A stretch of DNA of 64,000 nt from the NCBI GenBank assembly GCA_963556195.1, contig OY744519.1, positions 221,708,491 to 221,772,490 on the forward strand, given 5' to 3'. Both the position numbers and the translations under genes were made by a program. Below are positions 36,193 to 51,827 of this stretch, in pieces. A model generated the notes under the pieces. It saw nothing but the letters and a program-made list of their open reading frames with translations. It was not told where the DNA came from and did not search any database. Positions within the stretch are counted from its first letter, which is position 1, and every line of letters starts with the position of its first letter. The stretch is from Sepiola atlantica. Taxonomy: Eukaryota > Mollusca > Cephalopoda > Sepiida > Sepiolidae.

Positions 36193-39034
36193 TTAGCGCG
36201 TTTTAAAGTTGATATCGCTTTGGTTTATAACTTCCACATTTATTCGAATTGTGCAACGAAACTTTGCAGACAGTCGCAGGTAGGCCTTTTCTACTGAAGT
36301 ACCAAGTTTCAGAAGTGCAGCTCTTGTACTGCCGGAGATATGTCGATACAAACTGAATACGCAAAACATCAACAAAATTTAGCGCGTTTTAAAGTTGATA
36401 TCGCTTTTGTTTATAACTTCCACATTTATTCGAATTGTGCAACGAAATTTTGCAGAGATAAGCGGAGTCACATGTGCTACTGAAGTACTAAGTTTCAGAA
36501 GTGCAGCTCTTGTACTGCCGGAGATATGTCGATACAAACTGAATACGCAAAACATCAACAAAATTTAGCGCGTTTTGAAGTTGATATCGCTTTTGTTTAT
36601 AACTTCCACATTTATTCGAATTGTGCAACGAAACTTTGCAGAGACAGGCGGAGTCATATGTGCTACTGAAGTACCAAGTTTCAGAAGTGCAGCTCTTGTA
36701 CTGCCGGAGATATGTCAATACAAACTGAATACGCAAAACATCAACAAAATTTAGCGCGTTTTAAAGTTGATATCGCTTTTGTTTATAACTTCCACATTTA
36801 TTCGAATTGTGCAACGAAACTTTGCAGACAGTCGCGGATAGGCCTTTTCTACTGAAGTACAAAGTTTCAGAAGTGCAGCTCTTGTACTGCCGGAGATATG
36901 TCGATACAAACTGAATACGCAAAACATCAACAAAATTTAGTGCGTTTTAAAGTTGATATCGCTGTTGTTTATAACTTCCACATTTATTCGAATTGTGCAA
37001 CGAAACTTTGCAGACAGTCGCGGAAACACATGTTCTACTGAAGTATCAAGTTTCAGAAGTGCAGCTCTTGTACTGCCGGAGATATGTCGATACAAACTGA
37101 ATACGCAATACATCAACAAAATTTAGCGCGTTTTAAAGTTGATATCGCTTTTGTTTATAACTTCCACATTTATTCGAATTGTGCAACGAAACTTTGCAGA
37201 CAGTCGCGGAGACACATGTTCTACTGACGTACCAACTTTCAGAAGTGCAGCTTTTGTACTGCCGGAGATATGTCGATACAAACTGAATACGCAAAACATC
37301 AACAAAATTTAGCGCGTTTTAAAGTTGATATCGCTTTTGTTTATAACTTCCACATTTATTCGAATTGTGCAACGAAACTTTGCAGACTGTCGCGGATAGG
37401 CCTTTTCTACTGAAGTACCAAGTTTCAGAAGTGCAGCTCTTGTACTGCCGGAGATATGTCGATACAAACTGAATACGCAAAACATCAACAAAATTTAGCG
37501 CGTTTTAAAGTTGATATCGCTTTTGTTTATAACTTAACCATTTATTCGAATTGTGCAACGAAACTTTGCAGACAGTCGCGGATAGGCCTTTTCTACTGAA
37601 GTACCAAGTTTCAGAAGTGCAGCTCTTGTACTGCCGGAGATATGTCGATACAAACTGAATACGCAAAACTTCAACAAAATTTAGCGCGTTTTAAAGTTGA
37701 TATCGCTTTTGTTTAATACTTCCACATTTATTCGAATTGTGCAACGAAACTTTGCAGACAGTCGCGGAGACACATGTTCTACTGAAGTAACAACTTTCAA
37801 AAGTGCAGCTCTTGTACTGCCGGAGATATGTCGATACAAACTGAATACGCAAAACATCAACAAAATTTAGCGCGTTTTAAAGTTGATATCGCTTTTGTTT
37901 ATAACTTCCACATTTATTCGAATTGTGCAACGAAACTTTGCAGACAGTCATGGATAGGCTTTTTACTACTAAAGTATTAAGTATCAGAAGTGCAGTTCTT
38001 GTACTGCCGGAGATATGTCGATACAAACTGAATACGCAAAACATCAACAAAATTTAGCGCGTTTTAAAGTTGATATCGCTTTTGTTTAGAACTTCCACAT
38101 TTATTCGAATTGTGCAACGAAACTTTGCAGACAGTCATGGATAGGCCTTTTACTACTGAAGTATTAAGTATCAGAAGTGCAGTTCTTGTACTGCCGGGGA
38201 TATGTCGATACAAACTGAATACGCAAAACATCAACAAAATTTAGCGCGTTTTAAAGTTGATATCGCTTTTGTGTATAACTTCTACATTTATTCGAATTGT
38301 GCAACGAAACTTTGCAGACAGTCGCGGAGACATATGTTCTACTGCAGTACCAAGTTTCAGAAGTGCAGCTCTTGTACTGCCGGAGATATGTCGATACAAA
38401 CTGAATACGCAAAACATCAACAAAATTTAGCGCGTTTCAAAGTTGATATCGCTTTTGTTTATAACTTTCACATTTATTCGAATTGGGCAACGAAACTTTG
38501 CAGACAGTCGCTGATAGGCCTTTTCTACTGAAGTACCAAGTTTAAGAAGTGCAGCTCTTGTACTGCCGGAGATATGTCGATACAAACTGAATACGCAAAA
38601 CATCAACAAAATTTAGCGCGTTTTAAAGTTGATATCGCTTTTGTTTATAACTTCCACATTTATTCGAATTGTGCAACGAAACTTTGTAGACAGTCGCGGA
38701 GACACATGTTCTACTGACGTACCAACTTTCAGAAGTGCAGCTTTTGTACTGCCGGAGATATGTCGATACAAACTGAATACGCAAAACATCAACAAAATTT
38801 AGCGCGTTTTAAAGTTGATATCGCTTTTGTTTATAACTTCCACATTTATTCGAATTGTGCAACGAAACTTTGCAGACTGTCGCGGATAGGCCTTTTCTAC
38901 TGAAGTACCAAGTTTCAGAAGTGCAGCTCTTGTACTGCCGGAGATATGTCGATACAAACTGAATACGCAAAACATCAACAAAATTTAGCGCGTTTACAAG
39001 TTGATATCGCTTTTGTTTATAACTTAACCATTTA
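36193..39034. repeat. Array IV block P2 (partner of 25403-28430)
   Basis: The right-hand copy of block P carries the same marker variants in the same order. A shorter version of this block begins again at 39171, so P2 is followed directly by a further partial copy with an offset of about 2234 bp (12 units plus 2 bp). Confidence 0.85.
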
Positions 39035-39170
39035 TTCGAATTGTGCAACGAAACTTTGCAGACAGTCGCGGATAGGCCTTTTCTACTGAAGTACAAAGTT
39101 TCAGAAGTGCAGCTCTTTTACTGCCGGAGATATGTCGATACAAACTGAATACGCAAAACATCAACAAAAT

Positions 39171-41774
39171 TTAGTGCGTTTTAAAGTTGATATCGCTGTT
39201 GTTTATAACTTCCACATTTATTCGAATTGTGCAACGAAACTTTGCAGACAGTCGCGGAAACACATGTTCTACTGAAGTATCAAGTTTCAGAAGTGCAGCT
39301 CTTGTACTGCCGGAGATATGTCGATACAAACTGAATACGCAATACATCAACAAAATTTAGCGCGTTTTAAAGTTGATATCGCTTTTGTTTATAACTTCCA
39401 CATTTATTCGAATTGTGCAACGAAACTTTGCAGACAGTCGCGGAGACACATGTTCTACTGACGTACCAACTTTCAGAAGTGCAGCTTTTGTACTGCCGGA
39501 GATATGTCGATACAAACTGAATACGCAAAACATCAACAAAATTTAGCGCGTTTTAAAGTTGATATCGCTTTTGTTTATAACTTCCACATTTATTCGAATT
39601 GTGCAACGAAACTTTGCAGACTGTCGCGGATAGGCCTTTTCTACTGAAGTACCAAGTTTCAGAAACACAGCTCTTGTACTGCCGGAGATATGTCGATACA
39701 AACTGAATACGCAAAACATCAACAAAATTTAGCGCGTTTTAAAGTTGATATCGCTTTTGTTTATAACTTAACCATTTATTCGAATTGTGCAACGAAACTT
39801 TGCAGACAGTCGCGGATAGGCCTTTTCTACTGAAGTACCAAGTTTCAGAAGTGCAGCTCTTGTACTGCCGGAGATATGTCGATACAAACTGAATACGCAA
39901 AACTTCAACAAAATTTAGCGCGTTTTAAAGTTGATATCGCTTTTGTTTAATACTTCCACATTTATTCGAATTGTGCAACGAAACTTTGAAGACAGTCGCG
40001 GAGACACATGTTCTACTGAAGTAACAACTTTCAGAAGTGCAGCTCTTGTACTGCCGGAGATATGTCGATACAAACTGAATACGCAAAACATCAACAAAAT
40101 TTAGCGCGTTTTAAAGTTGATATCGCTTTTGTTTATAACTTCCACATTTATTCGAATTGTGCAACGAAACTTTGCAGACAGTCATGGATAGGCTTTTTAC
40201 TACTGAAGTATTAAGTATCAGAAGTGCAGTTCTTGTACTGCCGGAGATATGTCGATACAAACTGAATACGCAAAACATCAACAAAATTTAGCGCGTTTTA
40301 AAGTTGATATCGCTTTTGTTTATAACTTCCACATTTATTCGAATTGTGCAACGAAACTTTGCAGACAGTCATGGATAGGCCTTTTACTAATGAAGTATTA
40401 AGTAGCAGAAGTGCAGTTCTTGTACTGCCGGGGATATGTCGATACAAACTGAATACGCAAAACATCAACAAAATTTAGCGCGTTTTAAAGTTGATATCGC
40501 TTTTGTGTATAACTTCTACATTTATTCGAATTGTGCAACGAAACTTTGCAGACAGTCGCGGAGACATATGTTCTACTGCAGTACCAAGTTTCAGAAGTGC
40601 AGCTCTTGTACTGCCGGAGATATGTCGATACAAACTGAATACGCAAAACATCAACAAAATTTAGCGCGTTTCAAAGTTGATATCGCTTTTGTTTATAACT
40701 TTCACATTTATTCGAATTGGGCAACGAAACTTTGCAGACAGTCGCTGATAGGCCTTTTCTACTGAAGTACCAAGTTTCAGCAGTGCAGCTCTTGTACTGC
40801 CGGAGATATGTCGATACAAACTGAATACGCAAAACATCAACAAAATTTAGCGCGTTTTAAAGTTGATATCGCTTTTGTTTATAACTTCCACATTTATTCG
40901 AATTGTGCAACGAAACTTTGTAGACAGTCGCGGAGACACATGTTCTACTGACGTACCAACTTTCAGAAGTGCAGCTTTTGTACTGCCGGAGATATGTCGA
41001 TACAAACTGAATACGCAAAACATCAACAAAATTTAGCGCGTTTTAAAGTTGATATCGCTTTTGTTTATAACTTCCACATTTATTCGAATTGTGCAACGAA
41101 ACTTTGCAGACTGTCGCGGATAGGCCTTTTTCTACTGAAGTACCAAGTTTCAGAAGTGCAGCTCTTGTACTGCCGGAGATATGTCGATACAAACTGAATA
41201 CGCTAAACATCAACAAAATTTAGCGCGTTTTAAAGTTGATATCGCTTTTGTTTATAACTTAACCTTTTATTCGAATTGTGCAACGAAACTTTGCAGACAG
41301 TCGCGGATAGGCCTTTTCTACTGAAGTACCAAGTTTCAGAAGTGCAGCTCTTGTACTGCCGGAGATATGTCGATACAAACTGAATACGCAAAACTTCAAC
41401 AAAATTTAGCGCGTTTTAAAGTTGATATCGCTTTTGTTTAATACTTCCACATTTATTCGAATTGTGCAACGAAACTTTGCAGACAGTCGCGGAGACACAT
41501 GTTCTACTGAAGTACCAAGTTTCAGAAGTGCAGCTCTTGTACTGCCGGAGATATGTCGATACAAACTGAATACGCAGAACATCAACAAAATTTAGCGCGT
41601 TTTAAAGTTGATAACGCTTTTGTTTATAACTTCCAGATTTATTCGAATTGTGCAACGAAACTTTGCAGACAGTCGAAAATAGGCCTTTTCTACTGAAGTA
41701 CCAAGTTTCAGAAGTGCAGCTCTTGTACTGCCGGAGATATGTCGATACAAACTGAATACGCAAAATTTCAACAA
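39171..41774. repeat. Array IV block Q1 (recurs 5396 bp away)
   Basis: About 2.6 kb matches 44567-47170 at a constant offset of 5396 bp (29 units plus 2 bp). Part of it also matches about 49594-52010. Markers include GCTGTTGTTTATAA, TTTCAGAAACACAGCTC, GTAGCAGAAGTGCAG, TTTCAGCAGTGCAG, GGCCTTTTTCTACTG and GTCGAAAATAGGCC. Copies look nearly identical. Confidence 0.88.
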
Positions 41775-44055
41775 AATTTAGCGCGTTTTAAAGTTGATAT
41801 CGCTTTTTTGTATAACTTCTACATTTATTCGAATTGTGCAACGAAACTTTGCAGACAGTCGCGGAGACATATGTGCTACTGCAGTACCAAGTTTCAGAAG
41901 TGCAGCTCTTGTACTGCTGGAGATATGTCGATACAAACTGAATACGCAAAACATCAACAAAATTTAGCGCGTTTTAAAGTTGATATCGCTTTTGTTTATA
42001 ACTTTCACATTTATTCGAATTGTGCAACGAAACTTTGCAGACAGTCGCTGATAGGCCTTTTCTACTGAAGTACCAAGTTTCAGAAGTGCAGCTCCTGTAC
42101 TGCTGGAGATATGTCGATACAAACTGAATACGCAAAACATCAACAAAATTTAGCGCGTTTTAAAGTTGATATCGCTTTTGTTTATAACTTCCACATTTAT
42201 TCGAATTGTGCAACGAAACTTTGCAGACAGTCGCGGAGACACATGTTCTACTAAAGTACCAAGTTTCAGAAGTGCAGCCTTTGTACTGCTGGAGATATGT
42301 CGATACAAACTGAATACGCAAAACATCAACAAAATTTAGCGCGTTTTAAAGTTGATATCGCTTTTGTTTATAACTTCCACATTTATTCGAATTGTGCAAC
42401 GAAACTTTGCAGACAGTCGCGGAGACACATGTTCTACTAAAGTACCAAGTTTCAGAAGTGCAGCCTTTGTACTGCTGGAGATATGGCGATACAAACTGAA
42501 TACGCAAAACATCAACAAAATTTAACGCGTTTTAAAGTTGATATCGCTTTTGTTTATAACTTCCACATTTATTCGAATTGTGCAACGAAACTTTGCAGAC
42601 AGTCGCGGATAGGCCTTTACTACTGAAGTACCAAGTTTCAGAAGTGCAGCTCTTGTACTGCCGGAGATATGCCGATACAAACTGAATACGCAAAACATCA
42701 ACAAAATTTAGCGCGTTTTAAAGTTGATATCGCTTTTGTTTATAACTTACACATTTATTCGAATTGTGCAACAAAACTTTGCAGACAGTCGCGGATAGGT
42801 CTTTACTACTGAAGTACCAAGTTTCAGAAGTGCAGCTCTTGTACTGCCGGAGATATGTCGATAAAACTTAATACGCAAAACATCAACAAAATTTAGCGCG
42901 TTTTAAAGTTGATATCGCTTTTGTTTATAACTTCCACATTTATTCGAATTGTGCAACGAAACTTTGCAGAGATAAGCGGAGTCACATGTGCTACTGAAGT
43001 ACCAAGTTTCAGAAGTGCAGCTCTTGTACTGCCAGAGATATGTCGATACAAACTGAATACGCAAAACATCAAGAAAATTTAGCGCGTTTTAAAGTTGATA
43101 ACGCTTTTGTTTATAACTTCCACATTTATTCGAATTGTGCAACGAAACTTTGCAGACAGTCGCGAGGACATATATTCTACTGAAGTACCAAGTTTCAGAA
43201 GTGCAGCTCTTGTACTGCCGGAGATATGTCGATACAAACTGAATACGCAAAACTTCAACAAAATTTAGCGCGTTTAAAAGTTGATATCGCTTTTGTTTAT
43301 AACTTCCACATTTATTCGAATTGTGCAACGAAACTTTGCAGACAGTCGCGGAGACATATGATCTACTGAAGTACTAACTTTCAGAAGTGCAGCTCTTGTA
43401 CTGCCGGAGATATGTCGATACAAACTGAATACGCAAAACATCAACAAAATTTAGCGCGTTTTAAAGTTGATATCGCTTTTGTTTATAACTTCCACATTTA
43501 TTCGAATTGTGCAACGAAACTTTGCAGACAGTCGCGGATAGGCCTTTACTACTAAAGTACCAAGTTTCAGAAGTGCAGCTCTTGTACTGCCGGAGATATG
43601 TCGATACAAACTGAATACGCAAAACATCAACAAAATTTAGCGCGTTTTAAAGTTGATATCGCTTTTGTTTATAACTTCCACATTTATTCGAATTGTGCAA
43701 CGAAACTTTGCAGACAGTCGCGGAGACACATGTTCTACTGAAGTACCAAGTTTCAGATGTGCAGCTCTTGTACTGCCGGAGATATGTCGATACAAACTGA
43801 ATACGCAAAACATCAACAAAATTTAGCGCGTTTTAAAGTTGATATCGCTTTTGTTTATAACTTCCACATTTATTCGAATTGTGCAACGAAACTTTGCAGA
43901 CTGTCGCGGATAGGCCTTTTCTACTGAAGTACCAAGTTTCAGAAGTGCAGCTCTTGTACTGCCGGAGATATGTCGATACAAACTGAATACGCAAAACATC
44001 AACAAAATTTAGCGCGTTTTAAAGTTGATATCGCTTTTGTTTATAACTTAACCAT
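41592..44055. repeat. Array IV block R1 (recurs 10236 bp away)
   Basis: The order of units here matches 51828-54291 at an offset of 10236 bp. Markers include GTCGAAAATAGGCC, GCAAAATTTCAAC, GCTTTTTTGTATAAC, the paired ACTAAAGTACC and GCAGCCTTTGTACTGCTGG units, and ATGGCGATACAAACTG. The right part (43079-44377) also matches 47546-48844 at an offset of 4467 bp. Confidence 0.85.
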
Positions 44056-44566
44056 TTATTCGAATTGTGCAACGAAACTTTGCAGACAGTCGCGGATAGG
44101 CCTTTTCTACTGAAGTACCAAGTTTCAGAAGTGCAGCTCTTGTACTGCCGGAGATATGTCGATACAAACTGAATACGCAAAACTTCAACAAAATTTAGCG
44201 CGTTTTAAAGTTGATATCGCTTTTGTTTAATACTTCCACATTTATTCGAATTGTGCAACGAAACTTTGCAGACAGTCGCGGAGACACATGTTCTACTGAA
44301 GTAACAACTTTCAGAAGTGCAGCTCTTGTACTGCCGGAGATATGTCGATACAAACTGAATACGCAAAACATCAACAAAATTTAGCGCGTTTTAAAGTTGA
44401 TATCGCTTTTGTTTATAACTTAACCATTTATTCGAATTGTGCAACGAAACTTTGCAGACAGTCGCGGATAGGCCTTTTCTACTGAAGTACAAAGTTTCAG
44501 AAGTGCAGCTCTTTTACTGCCGGAGATATGTCGATACAAACTGAATACGCAAAACATCAACAAAAT

Positions 44567-47170
44567 TTAGTGCGTTTTAAAGTTGATATCGCTGTTGTTT
44601 ATAACTTCCACATTTATTCGAATTGTGCAACGAAACTTTGCAGACAGTCGCGGAAACACATGTTCTACTGAAGTATCAAGTTTCAGAAGTGCAGCTCTTG
44701 TACTGCCGGAGATATGTCGATACAAACTGAATACGCAATACATCAACAAAATTTAGCGCGTTTTAAAGTTGATATCGCTTTTGTTTATAACTTCCACATT
44801 TATTCGAATTGTGCAACGAAACTTTGCAGACAGTCGCGGAGACACATGTTCTACTGACGTACCAACTTTCAGAAGTGCAGCTTTTGTACTGCCGGAGATA
44901 TGTCGATACAAACTGAATACGCAAAACATCAACAAAATTTAGCGCGTTTTAAAGTTGATATCGCTTTTGTTTATAACTTCCACATTTATTCGAATTGTGC
45001 AACGAAACTTTGCAGACTGTCGCGGATAGGCCTTTTCTACTGAAGTACCAAGTTTCAGAAACACAGCTCTTGTACTGCCGGAGATATGTCGATACAAACT
45101 GAATACGCAAAACATCAACAAAATTTAGCGCGTTTTAAAGTTGATATCGCTTTTGTTTATAACTAAAACATTTATTCGAATTGTGCAACGAAACTTTGCA
45201 GACAGTCGCGGATAGGCCTTTTCTACTGAAGTACCAAGTTTCAGAAGTGCAGCTCTTGTACTGCCGGAGATATGTCGATACAAACTGAATACGCAAAACT
45301 TCAACAAAATTTAGCGCGTTTTAAAGTTGATATCGCTTTTGTTTAATACTTCCACATTTATTCGAATTGTGCAACGAAACTTTGAAGACAGTCGCGGAGA
45401 CACATGTTCTACTGAAGTAACAACTTTCAGAAGTGCAGCTCTTGTACTGCCGGAGATATGTCGATACAAACTGAATACGCAAAACATCAACAAAATTTAG
45501 CGCGTTTTAAAGTTGATATCGCTTTTGTTTATAACTTCCACATTTATTCGAATTGTGCAACGAAACTTTGCAGACAGTCATGGATAGGCTTTTTACTACT
45601 GAAGTATTAAGTATCAGAAGTGCAGTTCTTGTACTGCCGGAGATATGTCGATACAAACTGAATACGCAAAACATCAACAAAATTTAGCGCGTTTTAAAGT
45701 TGATATCGCTTTTGTTTATAACTTCCACATTTATTCGAATTGTGCAACGAAACTTTGCAGACAGTCATGGATAGGCCTTTTACTAATGAAGTATTAAGTA
45801 GCAGAAGTGCAGTTCTTGTACTGCCGGGGATATGTCGATACAAACTGAATACGCAAAACATCAACAAAATTTAGCGCGTTTTAAAGTTGATATCGCTTTT
45901 GTGTATAACTTCTACATTTATTCGAATTGTGCAACGAAACTTTGCAGACAGTCGCGGAGACATATGTTCTACTGCAGTACCAAGTTTCAGAAGTGCAGCT
46001 CTTGTACTGCCGGAGATATGTCGATACAAACTGAATACGCAAAACATCAACAAAATTTAGCGCGTTTCAAAGTTGATATCGCTTTTGTTTATAACTTTCA
46101 CATTTATTCGAATTGGGCAACGAAACTTTGCAGACAGTCGCTGATAGGCCTTTTCTACTGAAGTACCAAGTTTCAGCAGTGCAGCTCTTGTACTGCGGGA
46201 GATATGTCGATACAAACTGAATACGCAAAACATCAACAAAATTTAGCGCGTTTTAAAGTTGATATCGCTTTTGTTTATAACTTCCACATTTATTCGAATT
46301 GTGCAACGAAACTTTGTAGACAGTCGCGGAGACACATGTTCTACTGACGTACCAACTTTCAGAAGTGCAGCTTTTGTACTGCCGGAGATATGTCGATACA
46401 AACTGAATACGCAAAACATCAACAAAATTTAGCGCGTTTTAAAGTTGATATCGCTTTTGTTTATAACTTCCACATTTATTCGAATTGTGCAACGAAACTT
46501 TGCAGACTGTCGCGGATAGGCCTTTTTCTACTGAAGTACCAAGTTTCAGAAGTGCAGCTCTTGTACTGCCGGAGATATGTCGATACAAACTGAATACGCA
46601 AAACATCAACAAAATTTAGCGCGTTTTAAAGTTGATATCGCTTTTGTTTATAACTTAACCTTTTATTCGAATTGTGCAACGAAACTTTGCAGACAGTCGC
46701 GGATAGGCCTTTTCTACTGAAGTACCAAGTTTCAGAAGTGCAGCTCTTGTACTGCCGGAGATATGTCGATACAAACTGAATACGCAAAACTTCAACAAAA
46801 TTTAGCGCGTTTTAAAGTTGATATCGCTTTTGTTTAATACTTCCACATTTATTCGAATTGTGCAACGAAACTTTGCAGACAGTCGCGGAGACACATGTTC
46901 TACTGAAGTACCAAGTTTCAGAAGTGCAGCTCTTGTACTGCCGGAGATATGTCGATACAAACTGAATACGCAGAACATCAACAAAATTTAGCGCGTTTTA
47001 AAGTTGATAACGCTTTTGTTTATAACTTCCAGATTTATTCGAATTGTGCAACGAAACTTTGCAGACAGTCGAAAATAGGCCTTTACTACTGAAGTACCAA
47101 GTTTCAGAAGTGCAGCTCTTGTACTGCCGGAGATATGTCGATACAAACTGAATACGCAAAACATCAACAA
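44567..47170. repeat. Array IV block Q2 (partner of 39171-41774)
   Basis: This is the second copy of block Q. Small differences include AACTAAAACATTTA at about 45160 where Q1 has AACTTAACCATTTA, and CTGCGGGAGAT near 46195. At 46990-47170 the block switches to a CTTTACTACTG variant unit, unlike Q1. Confidence 0.88.
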
Positions 47171-50100
47171 AATTTAGCGCGTTTTAAAGTTGATATCGCT
47201 TTTGTTTATAACTTACACATTTATTCGAATTGTGCAACAAAACTTTGCAGACAGTCGCGGATAGGTCTTTACTACTGAAGTACCAAGTTTCAGAAGTGCA
47301 GCTCTTGTACTGCAGGAGATATGTCGATACAAACTGAATACGCAAAACATCAACAAAATTTAGCGCGTTTTAAAGTTGATATCGCTTTTGTTTATAACTT
47401 CCACATTTATTCGAATTGTGCAACGAAACTTTGCAGAGATAAGCGGAGTCACATGTGCTACTGAAGTACCAAGTTTCAGAAGTGCAGCTCTTGTACTGCC
47501 AGAGATATGTCGATACAAACTGAATACGCAAAACATCAAGAAAATTTAGCGCGTTTTAAAGTTGATAACGCTTTTGTTTATAACTTCCACATTTATTCGA
47601 ATTGTGCAACGAAACTTTGCAGACAGTCGCGAGGACATATATTCTACTGAAGTACCAAGTTTCAGAAGTGCAGCTCTTGTACTGCCGGAGATATGTCGAT
47701 ACAAACTGAATACGCAAAACTTCAACAAAATTTAGCGCGTTTAAAAGTTGATATCGCTTTTGTTTATAACTTCCACATTTATTCGAATTGTGCAACGAAA
47801 CTTTGCAGACAGTCGCGGAGACATATGATCTACTGAAGTACTAACTTTCAGAAGTGCAGCTCTTGTACTGCCGGAGATATGTCGATACAAACTGAATACG
47901 CAAAACATCAACAAAATTTAGCGCGTTTTAAAGTTGATATCGCTTTTGTTTATAACTTCCACATTTATTCGAATTGTGCAACGAAACTTTGCAGACAGTC
48001 GCGGATAGGCCTTTACTACTAAAGTACCAAGTTTCAGAAGTGCAGCTCTTGTACTGCCGGAGATATGTCGATACAAACTGAATACGCAAAACATCAACAA
48101 AATTTAGCGCGTTTTAAAGTTGATATCGCTTTTGTTTATAACTTCCACATTTATTCGAATTGTGCAACGAAACTTTGCAGACAGTCGCGGAGACACATGT
48201 TCTACTGAAGTACCAAGTTTCAGATGTGCAGCTCTTGTACTGCCGGAGATATGTCGATACAAACTGAATACGCAAAACATCAACAAAATTTAGCGCGTTT
48301 TAAAGTTGATATCGCTTTTGTTTATAACTTCCACATTTATTCGAATTGTGCAACGAAACTTTGCAGACTGTCGCGGATAGGCCTTTTCTACTGAAGTACC
48401 AAGTTTCAGAAGTGCAGCTCTTGTACTGCCGGAGATATGTCGATACAAACTGAATACGCAAAACATCAACAAAATTTAGCGCGTTTTAAAGTTGATATCG
48501 CTTTTGTTTATAACTTAACCATTTATTCGAATTGTGCAACGAAACTTTGCAGACAGTCGCGGATAGGCCTTTTCTACTGAAGTACCAAGTTTCAGAAGTG
48601 CAGCTCTTGTACTGCCGGAGATATGTCGATACAAACTGAATACGCAAAACTTCAACAAAATTTAGCGCGTTTTAAAGTTGATATCGCTTTTGTTTAATAC
48701 TTCCACATTTATTCGAATTGTGCAACGAAACTTTGCAGACAGTCGCGGAGACACATGTTCTACTGAAGTAACAACTTTCAGAAGTGCAGCTCTTGTACTG
48801 CCGGAGATATGTCGATACAAACTGAATACGCAAAACATCAACAAAATTTAGCGCGTTTTAAAGTTGATATCGCTTTTGTTTATAACTTCCACATTTATTC
48901 GAATTGTGCAACGAAACTTTGCAGACAGTCATGGATAGGCTTTTTACTACTAAAGTATTAAGTATCAGAAGTGCAGTTCTTGTACTGCCGGAGATATGTC
49001 GATACAAACTGAATACGCAAAACATCAACAAAATTTAGCGCGTTTTAAAGTTGATATCGCTTTTGTTTATAACTTCCACATTTATTCGAATTGTGCAACG
49101 AAACTTTGCAGACAGTCATGGATAGGCCTTTTACTACTGAAGTATTAAGTATCAGAAGTGCAGTTCTTGTACTGCCGGGGATATGTCGATACAAACTGAA
49201 TACGCAAAACATCAACAAAATTTAGCGCGTTTTAAAGTTGATATCGCTTTTGTGTATAACTTCTACATTTATTCGAATTGTGCAACGAAACTTTGCAGAC
49301 AGTCGCGGAGACATATGTTCTACTGCAGTACCAAGTTTCAGAAGTGCAGCTCTTGTACTGCCGGAGATATGTCGATACAAACTGAATACGCAAAACATCA
49401 ACAAAATTTAGCGCGTTTCAAAGTTGATATCGCTTTTGTTTATAACTTTCACATTTATTTTAATTGGGCAACGAAACTTTGCAGACAGTCGCTGATAGGC
49501 CTTTTCTACTGAAGTACCAAGTTTCAGAAGTGCAGCTCTTGTACTGCCGGAGATATGTCGATACAAACTGAATACGCAAAACATCAACAAAATTTAGCGC
49601 GTTTTAAAGTTGATATCGCTTTTGTTTATAACTTCCACATTTATTCGAATTGTGCAACGAAACTTTGTAGACAGTTGCGGAGACACATGTTCTACTGACG
49701 TACCAACTTTCAGAAGTGCAGCTTTTGTACTGCCGGAGATATGTCGATACAAACTAAATACGCAAAACATCAACAAAATTTAGCGCGTTTTAAAGTTGAT
49801 ATCGCTTTTGTTTATAACTTCCACATTTATTCGAATTGTGCAACGAAACTTTGCAGACTGTCGCGGATAGGCCTTTTCTACTGAAGTACCAAGTTTCAGA
49901 AGTGCAGCTCTTGTACTGCCGGAGATATGTCGATACAAACTGAATACGCAAAACATCAACAAAATTTAGCGCGTTTTAAAGTTGATATCGCTTTTGTTTA
50001 TAACTTAACCATTTATTCGAATTGTGCAACGAAACTTTGCAGACAGTCGCGGATAGGCCTTTTCTACTGAAGTACAAAGTTTCAGAAGTGCAGCTCTTTT

Positions 50101-51827
50101 ACTGCCGGAGATATGTCGATACAAACTGAATACGCAAAACTTCAACAAAATTTAGCGCGTTTTAAAGTTGATATCGCTTTTGTTTAATACTTCCACATTT
50201 ATTCGAATTGTGCAACGAAACTTTGAAGACAGTCGCGGAGACACATGTTCTACTGAAGTAACAACTTTCAGAAGTGCAGCTCTTGTACTGCCGGAGATAT
50301 GTCGATACAAACTGAATACGCAAAACATCAACAAAATTTAGCGCGTTTTAAAGTTGATATCGCTTTTGTTTATAACTTCCACATTTATTCGAATTGTGCA
50401 ACGAAACTTTGCAGACAGTCATGGATAGGCTTTTTACTACTGAAGTATTAAGTATCAGAAGTGCAGTTCTTGTACTGCCGGAGATATGTCGATACAAACT
50501 GAATACGCAAAACATCAACAAAATTTAGCGCGTTTTAAAGTTGATATCGCTTTTGTTTATAACTTCCACATTTATTCGAATTGTGCAACGAAACTTTGCA
50601 GACAGTCATGGATAGGCCTTTTACTAATGAAGTATTAAGTATCAGAAGTGCAGTTCTTGTACTGCCGGGGATATGTCGATACAAACTGAATACGCAAAAC
50701 ATCAACAAAATTTAGCGCGTTTTAAAGTTGATATCGCTTTTGTGTATAACTTCTACATTTATTCGAATTGTGCAACGAAACTTTGCAGACAGTCGCGGAG
50801 ACATATGTTCTACTGCAGTACCAAGTTTCAGAAGTGCAGCTCTTGTACTGCCGGAGATATGTCGATACAAACTGAATACGCAAAACATCAACAAAATTTA
50901 GCGCGTTTCAAAGTTGATATCGCTTTTGTTTATAACTTTCACATTTATTCGAATTGGGCAACGAAACTTTGCGGACAGTCGCTGATAGGCCTTTTCTACT
51001 GAAGTACCAAGTTTCAGCAGGGCAGCTCTTGTACTGCCGGAGATATGTCGATACAAACTGAATACGCAAAACATCAACAAAATTTAGCGCGTTTTAAAGT
51101 TGATATCGCTTTTGTTTATAACTTCCACATTTATTCGAATTGTGCAACGAAACTTTGTAGACAGTCGCGGAGACACATGTTCTACTGACGTACCAACTTT
51201 CAGAAGTGCAGCTTTTGTACTGCCGGAGATATGTCGATACAAACTGAATACGCAAAACATCAACAAAATTTAGCGCGTTTTAAAGTTGATATCGCTTTTG
51301 TTTATAACTTCCACATTTATTCGAATTGTGCAACGAAACTTTGCAGACTGTCGCGGATAGGCCTTTTTCTACTGAAGTACCAAGTTTCAGAAGTGCAGCT
51401 CTTGTACTGCCGGAGATATGTCGATACAAACTGAATACGCAAAACATCAACAAAATTTAGCGCGTTTTAAAGTTGATATCGCTTTTGTTTATAACTTAAC
51501 CTTTTATTCGAATTGTGCAACGAAACTTTGCAGACAGTCGCGGATAGGCCTTTTCTACTGAAGTACCAAGTTTCAGAAGTGCAGCTCTTGTACTGCCGGA
51601 GATATGTCGATACAAACTGAATACGCAAAGTTCAACAAAATTTAGCGCGTTTTAAAGTTGATATCGCTTTTGTTTAATACTTCCACATTTATTCGAATTG
51701 TGCAACGAAACTTTGCAGACAGTCGCGGAGACACATGTTCTACTGAAGTACCAAGTTTCAGAAGTGCAGCTCTTGTACTGCCGGAGATATGTCGATACAA
51801 ACTGAATACGCAAAACATCAACAAAAT